A DNA stretch of 64,000 nt from JACQHM01 sp964535215. GTDB taxonomy: Bacteria; Methylomirabilota; Methylomirabilia; Methylomirabilales; JACQHM01. The notes beneath the pieces are model-generated. The model was not told where the DNA came from and made no database searches. It worked only from the letters and a program-made list of their open reading frames with translations. The translations under genes were made by a program, and so were the position numbers. Positions 50,023 to 60,800 of the stretch are shown piece after piece. Numbering within the stretch: position 1 is the first letter of the stretch; each line of letters begins with the position of its first letter. The stretch is taken from positions 1 through 64,000 of the forward strand of contig CAZHST010000002.1 of assembly GCA_964535215.1 (NCBI GenBank), read 5' to 3'.

Positions 50023-50522
50023 GAGAGACCCCCTTCAGGCCGAGAGGCGTGGGGCAACGGAAGCCTCTCCAGGAGGCGGGCGAGGAGCAACCGGCCATGG
50101 GGGCCAACCACCGCCTCCAACGGAACGCAGAGGAAAAGGATCCGGGCCTCGGCCACCATCTCCCGGCCCACCAAAACCTCCCCAACACACTTCGCCACCC
50201 CGACAGCCTCAGGGACCTCCCCTTGCACCCCCATGAACCGGGAGCGGGCCAAGACCCGATCATAGGCCTTTACCGTCTTTAAGAAGCGGGCCTCTTCGAC
50301 CTTGAGGAGCAGGGCGAGGAGGCGGTAGCCATAGCGGGCCATGAGGAGCAGGGCCCCTGAAAAGGCCAGGGTCTCCAGGAGGAGCGAAGGGGGCACCACG
50401 GAAATGTCCCGAAAGGGGCCCTCCAGATAGTCCTCCGTTCGTAGAAAGGTCTTCAGGGTCTCGATCCTTCCCTCCCCTTCCGCATCCAGGAAAAGGACCC
50501 GATCCACAAAGGGATAGTTCAT
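50019..50522 (-). CDS. Degenerate hot-dog dehydratase-like protein
   Basis: A 167-residue protein with FabZ/FabA-like layout: MNYPFVDRVLFLD at the start and FRDISVVPPSLLLETLAFSGALLLM where functional dehydratases have HFPGxPxxPG. The catalytic His is missing, so it probably does not dehydrate in the usual way. It may be a structural partner, a thioesterase-like variant or a substrate-binding subunit. Overlaps at both ends (four bases) with the CoA-ligase-like and KS genes show tight coupling. Confidence 0.7.
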   Translation of the reverse strand: MNYPFVDRVLFLDAEGEGRIETLKTFLRTEDYLEGPFRDISVVPPSLLLETLAFSGALLLMARYGYRLLALLLKVEEARFLKTVKAYDRVLARSRFMGVQGEVPEAVGVAKCVGEVLVGREMVAEARILFLCVPLEAVVGPHGRLLLARLLERLPLPHASRPEGGLS

Positions 50523-51880
50523 GACCGACTCCCCCCCGGACGACCTGCCATCTCCAGGGTGTCGCTCCGCTCATCCTTAAGCCGGAGGAGCTTGCCCTCC
50601 GTCCTGAGGCTCCCTTTGGGCAGGAAGAGGAACTCGATCCCGACCATCTGCTGAAGGTAAGCCGTCCAGGCCGACGCATGCCATGCCTCGATCCGCTTCA
50701 GGATCCGGTTGCCCACCTCCTCCCGATCCACCTCATCCCCCTGGAGCTCCAGGCGGAACTGGAAGACAGGCTTTAGCCCCTTCTCCAGGAGGGCCACCTG
50801 CCACCGGTCGGAAAGGCCGGGGATGTCGTGGAGGAGGCGCTCGAAGAACTCCGGGTGGACGTTCCCCCAAACGCAAGGGACCAGCTCGTCCAAGCGGCCC
50901 CGGAGGGGCGAGAGGCGCCGGAAGGGGAAGCCACAGGGGCACGGCCCTTCCACAAGCCTGGCGATATCCCTGGTCCTGTAGCGGATCAGGGGCATGACCG
51001 TTCGATGGACGGTGGTCAGGACCACCTCCCCGTACCCTTCGGGATCAGGGTCGGCAATCTCCACATAGAAATCGAACTCGTTCAGGTGGTAGCCCTCCCG
51101 GTGGAGGCACTCGAAGCCTAAAACCGTGGCAGCTTCGGTGCTCGCATAGGTCATGCACAGCGGAGCTTCCCAGAAGGCCTCCATGGACGCCCGGGCCTGC
51201 CTGGTGATCCTCTCCCCTCCCCCGATCAAGAGCTTCAAGGGGTACGGCCTCCCCTCTTCCCGGGCAATCTCGGTCAGCCGGGACAGCCAGAAAGGATCGC
51301 TGATGATGACGTTAAACCGGTAGAGGGGCATCCTCCGGTAGACCTCCAGAGGGTCCACCCTCCCCACGCCCATGCCGAAGGTCCTCCACCAGGGGAGGGC
51401 CCGCTGGACCAGGAGCCCCCCCAGACCAAAGGCGTAATCCAGCGTGCAGAGGACCCGATCCTCCTCCGTGATCCCCCAGAGGAGCTTCAAGAAAAACCCT
51501 TGCCGCGCGTTGTAGTCCAGCTCCCGGTGGCTCAAAAAGATCCGGGTGATATGCCCCGTCGTCCCCGAGCTTTCCAGGGCCAGCTCGGGCCTTCCGCAGA
51601 GGAACGCCTCGGGAGGTGTGCCTTTCAGCTCCTCAGGCTCCAGGAAAAAGTCACCGAGATCCTGGGGCTCCCGCACCCTGGCTGGGTTGATGCCGTGTTC
51701 GGCAAGCTTCCTTCGGTAGAAGGGGGAGCGGGCAGCCGCCAGGCGAAGGGTCCGGCGGAAGGCCTGCCGGCGAAGGCCGGCCAGGAGAGGAGGCGGGAGG
51801 GCCCGAACGAAGCGAAGAAACCCTCGGGGCGCTCGGGCCCCGACCCGGATGAGGAGGTCCACCATCGGCTGGAGGTTCAT
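50519..51880 (-). CDS. Phenylacetate-CoA ligase-like adenylate-forming enzyme
   Basis: ANL-superfamily protein of 453 residues resembling PaaK/CapK. ATP-binding loop ESSGTTGHITRIFLSH, acyl-adenylate motif CMTYASTEAATVLG, and PLIRYRTRDIARLVEGPCPCGFP with a Cys pair. The ATG at 51880 overlaps the aminotransferase stop (ATGA). CapK-like members occur in polysaccharide loci and often activate or attach acyl groups. It may load a carboxylic acid starter onto the acyl carrier protein of this cluster. The substrate is unknown. Confidence 0.85.
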   Translation of the reverse strand: MNLQPMVDLLIRVGARAPRGFLRFVRALPPPLLAGLRRQAFRRTLRLAAARSPFYRRKLAEHGINPARVREPQDLGDFFLEPEELKGTPPEAFLCGRPELALESSGTTGHITRIFLSHRELDYNARQGFFLKLLWGITEEDRVLCTLDYAFGLGGLLVQRALPWWRTFGMGVGRVDPLEVYRRMPLYRFNVIISDPFWLSRLTEIAREEGRPYPLKLLIGGGERITRQARASMEAFWEAPLCMTYASTEAATVLGFECLHREGYHLNEFDFYVEIADPDPEGYGEVVLTTVHRTVMPLIRYRTRDIARLVEGPCPCGFPFRRLSPLRGRLDELVPCVWGNVHPEFFERLLHDIPGLSDRWQVALLEKGLKPVFQFRLELQGDEVDREEVGNRILKRIEAWHASAWTAYLQQMVGIEFLFLPKGSLRTEGKLLRLKDERSDTLEMAGRPGGSRS

Positions 51881-53211
51881 CCTGCCCTGCCCCGTCTCGT
51901 GAGTAAGTCGCCGATTCGGGAGAAGACCTTCAAAAAGGCCTCCGCGTAATACCCCATGAGCTCCAAAGGTTGGGCGAAGAGGGGGTAAGACTGGGAGCCG
52001 ATCACAAGGGAGGAGTCGAGGAGGCGCTTTGTTTCGGGGTACTCCTCGACCCGGTAGGTCCGTTCCCCCTTGAAGCAGCTCCACGGGCACCCCTTCCCGT
52101 ATCCCTCCCGGCGCTGAAAGAGGGGGTGGCCCGGGAGGGGAACCGTCTGCCACAGGACCGCCTCCACTCCCTCGGCCCGGAGGGCCTGGAGGAGGAGATC
52201 CCGGAAGCGCACCGGCTCGATCTCCAGCCCCAGCTCCTCAGGATGGAGGGTGATCCGGTACTTGTGAAAGACATGGGTCCGATCCGGAGGGACAAAAGGC
52301 GGCCTGACCCCGGGAAGCTTCGAGAGGTGTTCGGAAAGAAGGCCGGCATTTTGACGCCCCCTGGCATTGACCTCGTCCAGGCGCTTCAGTTGGGAGCGGG
52401 CCAGGGCGGCCGAAGGCTCGCTCAAAAGGTACATCCACCCGACGGTCTGGACCACGTGCTCCCCCTGATCATCCAGGGGATGCTCAGGACTCCACCCATC
52501 CGGGGAGCCCCCCGCCTCGCCGTCGAAGCGGACCATCGCGGCCCGATCCCGGTAGAGGTCAGAGCTGGTCACGAAGAGACCCCCCTCCCCGCAGGGGAGG
52601 TTCTTCGTCACGTTCAGGCTGAACGCCCCCATGTCGCCCAGGGACCCGACCTTCCTCCCCCGGTACTCGGCCCCGGGGGCCTGGGCGGCATCCTCGATCA
52701 GGAGGAGGCCGTATTTCACGGCAAGGGCCTGGATCTCGGCCATATCCGCCGGGAGGCCGTGGATGTGAACAGCGATGATGGCCTTCGTCCGGGGGGTGAT
52801 CCGCTCCTCGATCCTGGCCGGGTTGATGGTGAAGGTCCGCGGGTCAATGTCCACGAAGACCGGGATCGCGTTCTGGTGGAGGATCGCCAGGGGGGTCGCG
52901 GTGAAGGTGAAGGCTGAGGTGATGACCTCGTCCCCGGGACCAACCCCACCGGCGGCGATGGCCATGTGGAGGGCGGCCGTCCCGCTGTTGGTGGCCAAGC
53001 AGTGGCGCACCCCGACGTAGCGGGCAAACTCCTCCTCCAAGGCCCTGACCTCGGGAGCGGACTGGCCGGCAAGGATTCCCCTGTCCAGGACCCTGAGGAC
53101 CGCCTCCTTATCCTCCTCCTTGATGATCGGCCAGCGCCGGTGGAGCCCTTTCGGGACAACCGGTGGGCCCCCATGAATCGCCAGCGTGCTCATGAGGCCA
53201 CCCTGAACCAT
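51877..53211 (-). CDS. DegT/DnrJ/EryC1/StrS aminotransferase
   Basis: PLP-dependent enzyme of about 444 residues. The PLP Lys is in FSLNVTKNLPCGEGG, the phosphate site in TNSGTAALHMAI, and IEDAAQAPGAEYRGRKVGS follows. The family includes sugar aminotransferases and AHBA synthase (3-amino-5-hydroxybenzoate). ATG 53211 overlaps the preceding stop (TGATG); ATG 53193 is an alternative. Next to an adenylating enzyme and KS genes it could make an amino-sugar for a glycan or an aromatic/amino starter. Confidence 0.88.
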   Translation of the reverse strand: MVQGGLMSTLAIHGGPPVVPKGLHRRWPIIKEEDKEAVLRVLDRGILAGQSAPEVRALEEEFARYVGVRHCLATNSGTAALHMAIAAGGVGPGDEVITSAFTFTATPLAILHQNAIPVFVDIDPRTFTINPARIEERITPRTKAIIAVHIHGLPADMAEIQALAVKYGLLLIEDAAQAPGAEYRGRKVGSLGDMGAFSLNVTKNLPCGEGGLFVTSSDLYRDRAAMVRFDGEAGGSPDGWSPEHPLDDQGEHVVQTVGWMYLLSEPSAALARSQLKRLDEVNARGRQNAGLLSEHLSKLPGVRPPFVPPDRTHVFHKYRITLHPEELGLEIEPVRFRDLLLQALRAEGVEAVLWQTVPLPGHPLFQRREGYGKGCPWSCFKGERTYRVEEYPETKRLLDSSLVIGSQSYPLFAQPLELMGYYAEAFLKVFSRIGDLLTRRGRAG

Positions 53212-55010
53212 CACTCCCGGTTGGAGAGGAGCCACCGGGACCCGTACCGGCCAAGCCCATGCACGGTCTCAGCCTTGAGGAACCGTCGGACGCTCCTCTC
53301 CCGGGGGAGATTCGTCACCAGGAAGATCCGGGAAGGGCCCTCCCAGAGGCGGACGAACTCCTCGGTCCCGAGGAAGAGGTGCCGGGCCTCCGGATAGCCC
53401 GATCCAAACCTCAAAGACCCTTCCCGTCCGTTGACGATGTAGACCTGGCGGCCGGTGTAGAACCGAAGCCCCCCGGCCCGCTCCAGGCGTCCCTCGTGCA
53501 CGATGAGATCCTCTGGCCCCATCCTCGCCGCCAGGGCTGAAGAGACGGCTTTGACCGAGTAGTAAGGCTCCAGGAGATGGAAGAAGGGGAGGATGAGAAG
53601 TCCGATGGCCAAGCCCATGACGGCCAACACCCCCAAAGTCAGCCCAGGGCGCCTGGCCCGGGCCAAAAACCAAGCCGCCCCGAAGCCAGTGAAGGCCAAG
53701 ACCCCACCCCAGGCGAGGAGGGTAAACACCCGTGGACCGAAGTCCTCGGGAAAGCTGATCCCCTGCTTTAAGAGGACGCGGAAGGAAACGTTCACCCCGG
53801 CGAGGCCTGCCAGGACATGCCGCGTCGTAAAGACCCCTCTCCAGGCAAAAAGGAGAGCGAGGTAAAGGGCCGCGCCGGCAAAGGAGAGGGTCAGCCAGGG
53901 GGTGATGCCCGAAAGAGGGGCTTTCGAAACCCACAATCCCCCAACCATCAAGCTCAAGGCAGGGAAGGCCGGAAGGGCGTAGTACTCGTGCTTGAACCCG
54001 GAAACGGCGAAAACGCCGAAGATCACCACCAGCCAGATGGGGATGAGGAGCCCTGACCGTTCTCCCCCGCCCTTGGAACCAGGCCATGGATCAAAGGCCT
54101 TCCCTTCAAGAGGGGCCAGGAGCCGGCGAACCCCTCCAAGACACCTCCTGAGGGCCGGAGGGAGGAGGATGCTCCAGGGGAAGAACCAGAGGGCGGTCAC
54201 GGCCAGGAAGCCAAAGGTCGAGGCCGGGATATCATCGTGCGGAACGACCCGATTCCCCAGGAAGCGGCGGATGTGATTTTCCATGACATAGTACCAGAGG
54301 AAGCCTTCGTTCCTGACGATGGCCATCAGATGCCAGGGGACCGTAATGAGAAGGAAAAGGGGGATGCCAGAAGCGAGCCTCATCCTTCGAAGAAGCGTGG
54401 ACTCTCCTGTCACCAGGATGTAGAGCCCAACGATCAGCCCGGGGAACAAAAGCCCGATCAACCCTTTGGCCAGGACGGCCAGCCCTGCGCCAAGAGAGAG
54501 GAGGAGGGGACCCCGAAGGCTGGGATCCTCCCCTTGGACACAGAGGACGAAACCGTACAGGCTCAGGGCCAGGAAGAAGCTGAAGAGGAGATCGGTGGAG
54601 GCCCTCCGGGCGGAGAGGGGGAGGACAAAGCTGGAGGCGAGGATCAAGGCCGAAGCGAACCCGGCCCGGTCCCCTAACAGCCTCCGGCCGAGCAGGTACG
54701 TCAAGAGGACCAGGCCCAGGGCCGAGAAGGCTGACCAGAAGCGGGTCGTAAACTCGGAAGGGCCAAAGGTGGCAAAGCCCAGGGCCGTCAGCCAAAACCA
54801 GAGGGGAGGCTTCTCGAAGTACCGGACCCCATCAAACCGGAGGGTGACCCAGTCTCCTGACGATACCATCTCCTGGGTGATGGCGGCGTACATCCCTTCG
54901 TTCTCCAGGAACGCCACATCCCCAAGCCGCCAGAAGAAGGCCAGGAAGCCAACGGCACATAAGACGAGACCTTTGGAGAGCACAGGCCACAGCCCAGGAG
55001 AATCACGCAT
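53211..55010 (-). CDS. ArnT/PMT-like glycosyltransferase (GT39 type)
   Basis: Polytopic membrane transferase of about 600 residues using a polyprenyl-phosphate sugar donor. The acidic catalytic loop FLENEGMYAAITQEMVSSGDWVTLRFDGVRYFEKPPLWFW is the ArnT family signature (EKPPL). Around ten to twelve hydrophobic segments follow, with a periplasmic C-terminal domain. The start is uncertain: ATG 55010 is used, with TTG 55061 and GTG 55034 upstream inside the Wzi gene. It likely adds a sugar to lipid A or to the glycan built by this locus. Confidence 0.87.
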   Translation of the reverse strand: MRDSPGLWPVLSKGLVLCAVGFLAFFWRLGDVAFLENEGMYAAITQEMVSSGDWVTLRFDGVRYFEKPPLWFWLTALGFATFGPSEFTTRFWSAFSALGLVLLTYLLGRRLLGDRAGFASALILASSFVLPLSARRASTDLLFSFFLALSLYGFVLCVQGEDPSLRGPLLLSLGAGLAVLAKGLIGLLFPGLIVGLYILVTGESTLLRRMRLASGIPLFLLITVPWHLMAIVRNEGFLWYYVMENHIRRFLGNRVVPHDDIPASTFGFLAVTALWFFPWSILLPPALRRCLGGVRRLLAPLEGKAFDPWPGSKGGGERSGLLIPIWLVVIFGVFAVSGFKHEYYALPAFPALSLMVGGLWVSKAPLSGITPWLTLSFAGAALYLALLFAWRGVFTTRHVLAGLAGVNVSFRVLLKQGISFPEDFGPRVFTLLAWGGVLAFTGFGAAWFLARARRPGLTLGVLAVMGLAIGLLILPFFHLLEPYYSVKAVSSALAARMGPEDLIVHEGRLERAGGLRFYTGRQVYIVNGREGSLRFGSGYPEARHLFLGTEEFVRLWEGPSRIFLVTNLPRERSVRRFLKAETVHGLGRYGSRWLLSNRE

Positions 55011-55038
55011 CCAGGAATGGTGGGGGAGCCGCACGGCG

Positions 55039-56634
55039 TTAAAAGCTGTAGGTCCCTTCAAGGATGATCAAGGGGACGGTCTGATCGTTCCCGGGGATGA
55101 AGCTAAAATCCTTGAACCGGTGTAAGCGGAACCGGCCAAAGAGCGAGAAGTCCTCGAAGACCCGGTACGAGAGGTCAAGGCCCGAGAAGAGCCGCTTCTG
55201 TCTTAGGCCGTTCAACGCCTGGTGCGTGGAGCCGATCTCGGCGTAGCCGGCTTCAAAGCCCACCATCAGGTCGGGGCCGAGAGGCCTGGTAACCCTCACA
55301 TAGACATCCTGCCCGTCGGTCCCGATGAAGTGGGAGAGGGGTTGGTCCTTAAACGAAAACCCGGTCGTGTAGGCGCCATGGGTAAAGGAGATGCTGCTCG
55401 TCTTGGCATATTCAATGCGGACATCAACCTCCGGCCACCGCAGGAAGCCCTGGATGTAGGCCCCCAACAGGAAGGCCGGCTTCCTCGGGATGACGAAGAG
55501 GAAAAACCGCTTGTCAATGTCATCAACCCCCATCTCCCCATACAGCTCCAGATCCCGCCCGAGGGGGACGTAGCGGTTGATGTTCGGGAGGCGGAGGGTG
55601 GCATCTACGGAGAAGAGGGCGTTCACGTTCCCGAACTTGCTCCCTGAGACGGTCTCGCTGGAGCTCCGGGCGGTCCAGATCAGCTCCGGGATCTCCCAAA
55701 ACTCCACCGAGGGTTGCCCTTCCCCGTTGTACTGAATGGCCGGAGACACCCCAAGCTCCAGGAAGGGGAAGGGGCTGCTGTTGATCCGGAACGCGAGGAC
55801 CTTGGCCTTCGGGAAATCCCGGTTCTCATCGAGCTCGGCGATCATGAAGGTGAGTTTCGTCGGACCGAGGGATCGGAAGATCCAGGGGGGGACGAAGGCC
55901 TCCGTCGAGAAGCGGACCATCTCCAGGGGCTGGGCATTGTTCGAAAAGAGCAGCCCCCCATGAAAGCCGGGGCCCCACCCCAGGGACTCCCGGCCCGCCC
56001 CGATCTCCATGCCGAGCCCCGAAAGCTTCACAGAGCCTTCTAACAGGCGGAACCGCTCCGGCCCTTTCTGGACCCGAAACTCCGGCACGGCGGTCACCGA
56101 GAGGACATCGCCGACCTGGGCCCTGGAGAAGAGGGCGATCCTCCCGCTGAAATCCTCGTTGACCACATCCCCCTGGTCGTTCTCCAGGGAAACCCTGGTA
56201 TCGGCAAAGACCACCCGGGCCTGGACCTTGTCCAGGGGCTTCAGATCCCAGAACCCGTGGGGCTTGTCCGTCGTGGCATACGGCTCCACCCCCAGGCGGG
56301 CCAATTCGGGCCGAAACTCCTCGATCAGGCGATCAAGGACATCCTCCAAATCCCTCCGATCGCTGTAAAGCCCTTCGCTATCGCTTCGGATCTTCTCCAC
56401 CGCCCGGGCCACGATCCTGGCCATCTCCAGGCGAGTGAGCGGCTTGGTGTTCAAGACCACCCGATCGGCCAGGCCGGCCAGCACGAGCTTCTCGAGGGCG
56501 TCATAGGTCCAGTGCCGGTTGATCGCGAACCCCCCCCAGTTCCTCAAGGGGACATCCGTCCGGTGCCCCCCCTCGGCCTGCCCTGCCAGGAGGAGCCCTG
56601 TCAAAAGAATCAGTCCCCTGGTGAACGTCTTCAC
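55039..56634 (-). CDS. Capsule-assembly Wzi family outer-membrane protein
   Basis: 531 residues with a signal peptide (FTRGLILLTGLLLAGQAEG), a periplasmic helical part containing RLEMARIVARAVEKI and a long beta-barrel, GAGRESLGWGPGFHGGLLFSNNAQPLEMVRF being a typical Wzi block. It ends LEGTYSF with the terminal aromatic. Wzi is a lectin-like barrel that holds capsule at the cell surface. It overlaps both neighbours (geranylgeranyl reductase-like by four bases). Confidence 0.87.
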   Translation of the reverse strand: MKTFTRGLILLTGLLLAGQAEGGHRTDVPLRNWGGFAINRHWTYDALEKLVLAGLADRVVLNTKPLTRLEMARIVARAVEKIRSDSEGLYSDRRDLEDVLDRLIEEFRPELARLGVEPYATTDKPHGFWDLKPLDKVQARVVFADTRVSLENDQGDVVNEDFSGRIALFSRAQVGDVLSVTAVPEFRVQKGPERFRLLEGSVKLSGLGMEIGAGRESLGWGPGFHGGLLFSNNAQPLEMVRFSTEAFVPPWIFRSLGPTKLTFMIAELDENRDFPKAKVLAFRINSSPFPFLELGVSPAIQYNGEGQPSVEFWEIPELIWTARSSSETVSGSKFGNVNALFSVDATLRLPNINRYVPLGRDLELYGEMGVDDIDKRFFLFVIPRKPAFLLGAYIQGFLRWPEVDVRIEYAKTSSISFTHGAYTTGFSFKDQPLSHFIGTDGQDVYVRVTRPLGPDLMVGFEAGYAEIGSTHQALNGLRQKRLFSGLDLSYRVFEDFSLFGRFRLHRFKDFSFIPGNDQTVPLIILEGTYSF

Positions 56635-57803
56635 CGGAAGAGGCCTCTCAAGAAAATCCGGGCCAGGGCCGGCTGCCGCAGCATCGTCAGGATGACATCC
56701 CTGTGCCAGTCAAAGTGGACCCGGCGGCTCAACCGTCCGAGAAGCCCATCGGCGCCAACGATCTGAAAGCACCGGTCGATCTCCTGATCGGTCATCCGCT
56801 CAAAGAGGCGGCGGAAGAACGACGCCACCTTTAACTCCGGGCCCAGCCGCTTCCGCCACCTCCTCTCGTACCGCTCGAGGAAGCGGGCGCTCAAATCCCC
56901 GACGCGAAGGGCCTCAACCGCCGTCTCCGCCGCCAACTGGGCGCACAGGAGGCCGTAGTAGAGGCCTCCCCCGGTGGTCGGCTTCGTCTGACCGGCGGCA
57001 TCCCCCACCGCCAGGACCCGATCGGTGAAGGTCCGGGGAAGGGGGGCGATGGGGATGACCCAGGCCCTGGCCGACGGGGCCGGAGGGACCAGGTGGCCAG
57101 CGGCTCCAAACCGTTCGAGGAGCCGCTTCAAGTAGGGAAGGGCCGGTTCGCGGCTGCTGACCCCAACCCTGGCCAGGAGACGCCCCCCCCGACGGAAGGG
57201 GAGGAACCAGGCAAAGGAGCCCGGGGCCACCCTACGGCCGAAGAGCACCAAGGCCTCGGGAAGAGCTTTGACCTCTAGCTCAGCCTGGGCCGTCCGGAGG
57301 AGCGCGCCCGGTGTCCCCATGCCGAGCCTTTCCTGGAGCTTGTACCAGGGGCCCCCCGCCAGGATCGCCATCCGCGCCTTGAAGGCCCGCTGCTCTTCGA
57401 GCACGACCTCGACAGCCTCCGGGGTCTGCCGGAGGTCAACCACCCGGTGCCCGGTCTGGATCACCGCCCCCTCATCCAGGGCCTTTCGGGCGAGCATCTG
57501 ATCGAAGGCCGCCCGGTCGGTTACAAAGGCAAAGGGCTCGGGCGAGCGGTAGCTCAGGCTCTCCCCGGAAGGGGAGATCAACCGGACCGCCCGGACCGAA
57601 TCTAAGATCGGCTCCCGGGAAAGGTGGAAGGCCTCAAAGGCCTCCACGCCGACGACGCCCGAGCAGTCCACAGGGTAACCAATCGCTGGATGCTCTTCCA
57701 GGACCAGGACCTGAAAGCCTGCCCCGGCCAGCAGAGAGGCGGCATAGCACCCGACCGGCCCCCCTCCCACCACGATCACATCCATCATCGCCCTCGCCTC
57801 CAC
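56631..57803 (-). CDS. Geranylgeranyl-reductase-like FAD oxidoreductase
   Basis: FAD enzyme of 390 residues: Rossmann motif VIVVGGGPVGCYAASLLAGAG, PVDCSGVVG (PxxYxWxFP-like region is weak) and VLAVGDAAGQTKPTTGGGLYYGLLCAQLAAE, the hallmark of the GGR/ChlP family. Such enzymes saturate isoprenoid double bonds or act as hydroxylases. Located between the Wzi and SLBB exporter genes, it may reduce a polyprenyl carrier or modify the acyl product of this cluster. Confidence 0.85.
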   Translation of the reverse strand: MEARAMMDVIVVGGGPVGCYAASLLAGAGFQVLVLEEHPAIGYPVDCSGVVGVEAFEAFHLSREPILDSVRAVRLISPSGESLSYRSPEPFAFVTDRAAFDQMLARKALDEGAVIQTGHRVVDLRQTPEAVEVVLEEQRAFKARMAILAGGPWYKLQERLGMGTPGALLRTAQAELEVKALPEALVLFGRRVAPGSFAWFLPFRRGGRLLARVGVSSREPALPYLKRLLERFGAAGHLVPPAPSARAWVIPIAPLPRTFTDRVLAVGDAAGQTKPTTGGGLYYGLLCAQLAAETAVEALRVGDLSARFLERYERRWRKRLGPELKVASFFRRLFERMTDQEIDRCFQIVGADGLLGRLSRRVHFDWHRDVILTMLRQPALARIFLRGLFR

Positions 57804-57855
57804 CGGCCGTTTAGCGTTCTTTGGTCTGACGAGTCCTGAGCCTCACCCCTGACCT

Positions 57856-60800
57856 TCAAAAGATCGTGGCCAGGGCCGCAATGGTCACCGCAAACTGGCC
57901 GACGATCGTCGCGATATCCCGCCAGAACGGGAGGGGCCGGATCCTCGGCCTGGTGTCGGGCGGGACGATGATCGCATCCCCCGGATCGAGGGACCGGATC
58001 TTCATGAAGCTGGCCACGGCCGACCCATCGGCCTTCAGGACGTAGATCTGCTTTTTATCCGCCTCTCGGGTCAGTCCTCCGGCCCTGGCGATGTAGTAGT
58101 CAATCCCTGCCCCTTCCCGATAGAGGACCGAGGTGGGATTGTGGACGCTCCCCAGGACGGCGACCGAGGATGGCCTCTGGGGGATGAAGAGGCTATCGCC
58201 ATCCTCCAGGACGAGATCGTAGGGGGAGCCTTCGAGTTGATCTAAAGGCTGGAGCTTGATGACGATCCTCCCGAGAGGCACCTGGGAGACAAGCTTTTGC
58301 AGGAGTTCCATCCTGGTGTTCAAGGCCTGCTGCTCAGAGGTCACCTCCTCCCCCTTAAGCCCGCTGCCCACCAAGCGGCCCGATTCGGCCAACAACCGCT
58401 GCTGCTGAAGGCTGACAAACTGATCGAGCTGTTCCTTCTCCAGCTTGGCCACGGATTGCCTGGTGAAGATGGCCCCTTTCAGATAGGCCTTGTCCGTAAA
58501 GCCGCCTGCCCGTTTCAGGACCGAGCTCAACCGTTCCCCCCTGGCGATCACATAGGTTCCTGGCAACCTCACCTCCCCGGAAAGGGTGACCTTTCTTTCC
58601 AGGTCCAACTCAGGGATAGGCCGGACGACCAGGTGGTCATAGTCCTGCAAGAGAAGGTTCTGAGAAGGATCCCCATCCAAGGCCCTTCCCAGATGGAGGG
58701 GGATGGTCGTGGTCCGGACACCATCTTGCGTAATCGTGTACCGGGTCAACTCGGCCACTTCCAGGTAGGCGTTCTTTTGGAGGCCTCCGGCGGTGAAGAT
58801 GAGATCGGCCACCCGCATATTCTCGGTTAACCGGTATTCCCCAGGTTTGTTCACCAGGCCGGAGACGGCCACCTGCTTCCGGTACTTCGGCTCCCAGAGG
58901 TTGTGGATGACGACCTGATCTTCATCCTGGAGCAGCAGGTTATGGCGCGGATCCTCTTCAAGGGCCTTCCCCACATGGAAATAGATCCGCTCCACCTCAC
59001 GATCCTTACGGACCCGGAGCAGCTCCCCCTGCTGGAGGTACGCCTCCTTGGTCAAGTTTCCGGCCTGCATGATCAGATCCTTGATCCGCATGTCCTTCAG
59101 CAGGGGGAAGGACCCGGGGCGCTGGACCTCCCCTGTGATGGACACCCTCCTGGGGGGTTCAAAAATGGCCTTGGGGTAGATGGTAATTTCATCCAACGTT
59201 TGCAATTTGAGATCGTGCTCCGGATCCCCCTCCAAGNNNNNNNNNNNNNNNNNNNNNNNNNNNNNNNNNNNNNNNNNNNNNNNNNNNNNNNNNNNNNNNN
59301 NNNNNNNNNNNNNNNNNNNNNNNNNNNNNNNNNNNNGGTAATTTCATCCAACGTTTGCAATTTGAGATCGTGCTCCGGATCCCCCTCCAAGGCCTTCCCC
59401 AGGTGGAACGGGACGATGATCCGATGGAGATCCGGTTTGACATACCGGACGATGTGGGCATAATCGGGGTAAGGCTCCGGCAGGAGATCCTCGTAGGACT
59501 TGATGATGTCCCTGACCCGCATCCCCGGCTTAAACTGATAGGGACCAGGCCTGACCACATGCCCCTTCAGGTACACGACGTCCTGGGTCGGGAGCGGGAT
59601 CGAGAAGATCTTCACCACGTCCATATTCTGGACCGCGACCTGGAACCGCTCACTCTTCTTAAAGTCCATCGAATCTCCGGAGAGATCGAAATCCACAGCA
59701 ACCTTCTTCTCGTGGGCCACGATCCGCTCCACCTGGACCCGGTTCAGGTACCCGGTCGGTAGGATCCCACCGGCCAACGTGATGACATCTCCCAGGGTGC
59801 TCTGACCCTTCAACTCGTAGATGGCCGGCCGGTAGACATTCCCAGCGATGCCGACCACCGGCCCGATCAGGGGGACGAAGATCGTATCCTGATCCTGGAG
59901 CCTGACATCCTGGCTCCTGTCGCCGCTCAAGAGGAACTTGTACAGGTCGATCGTTGCCGCCACGGTCCCATTGCGGATCAATCGGATATCCCGAAGGGTC
60001 CCCCGCTTGGTCGGGCCGCCGGCGGCGTAGAGGGCGTTAAAGGCCGTGGAGAGGGAGCTTAAGGTGTAGCTCCCGGGAGCCGTCACCTCCCCCACAACGT
60101 ATACCCGGATGGTCCGGAGGTTTCCCATGGTCACGTCCAGGTTAAAATCTTTAAAGTACCTGGCCATTTGGCGCTGGAGAAACCGTTTCAGATCGCCGAA
60201 GGGAAGGCCGGCTACCTGAACCACCCCGACCTTCGGGAGGGTGATCTGCCCTTCCCTGTTCACCTGGAAGGAATACGTCCCATCAACCATTCCCCAGACG
60301 GTCATCGTGAACTCGTCACCCGGCCCAAGGATATAGTCCGGACTGACAGGGACATTTGTTACCGGGGCAAAAGTCGAGACCGCGCTCTTGAAAGTCTCAT
60401 AGCCAAACTGTTGAAGCTGTACGGGAATGTCTGGAACCCGTCCGGCAAGAAGCAGCTCGATCTCCGAAGGCGTAGGAGCGGGCTGAGGCATCGGGGCGGC
60501 CTGGCCCGGCGCCGATGGAGGTTCTTGTTTCTGCTCGGGTTGACCGGGGGTTGGTCCGCCGGGCGCTCCTGGCGGGGGCACCGGTTGGACGGCGACCGGC
60601 GATGGAGGCTGGGGCTGTTGGCCGGGTGGTTGTGGGGTCACCGGCTGAACGCCCGGGCTCGGCTGGGTCGGAAGCGGACCGGTCGGACTAGGCTGGGGTC
60701 CCTGGCTGGGGACAGACGGGACCGGTCCGGCTGGCACAACAGCCGGAGCGGGCTGACCAGGGGTCGGCACTCCAGGCGCTCCCGGCGGGGGCGCCGGTTG

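Noticed and set aside
59097..59181. Continuation of the exporter frame beyond the N gap
   Set aside because: The 155-base insertion (Ns plus repeat) shifts the frame, so the residues after the gap in that frame are spurious.
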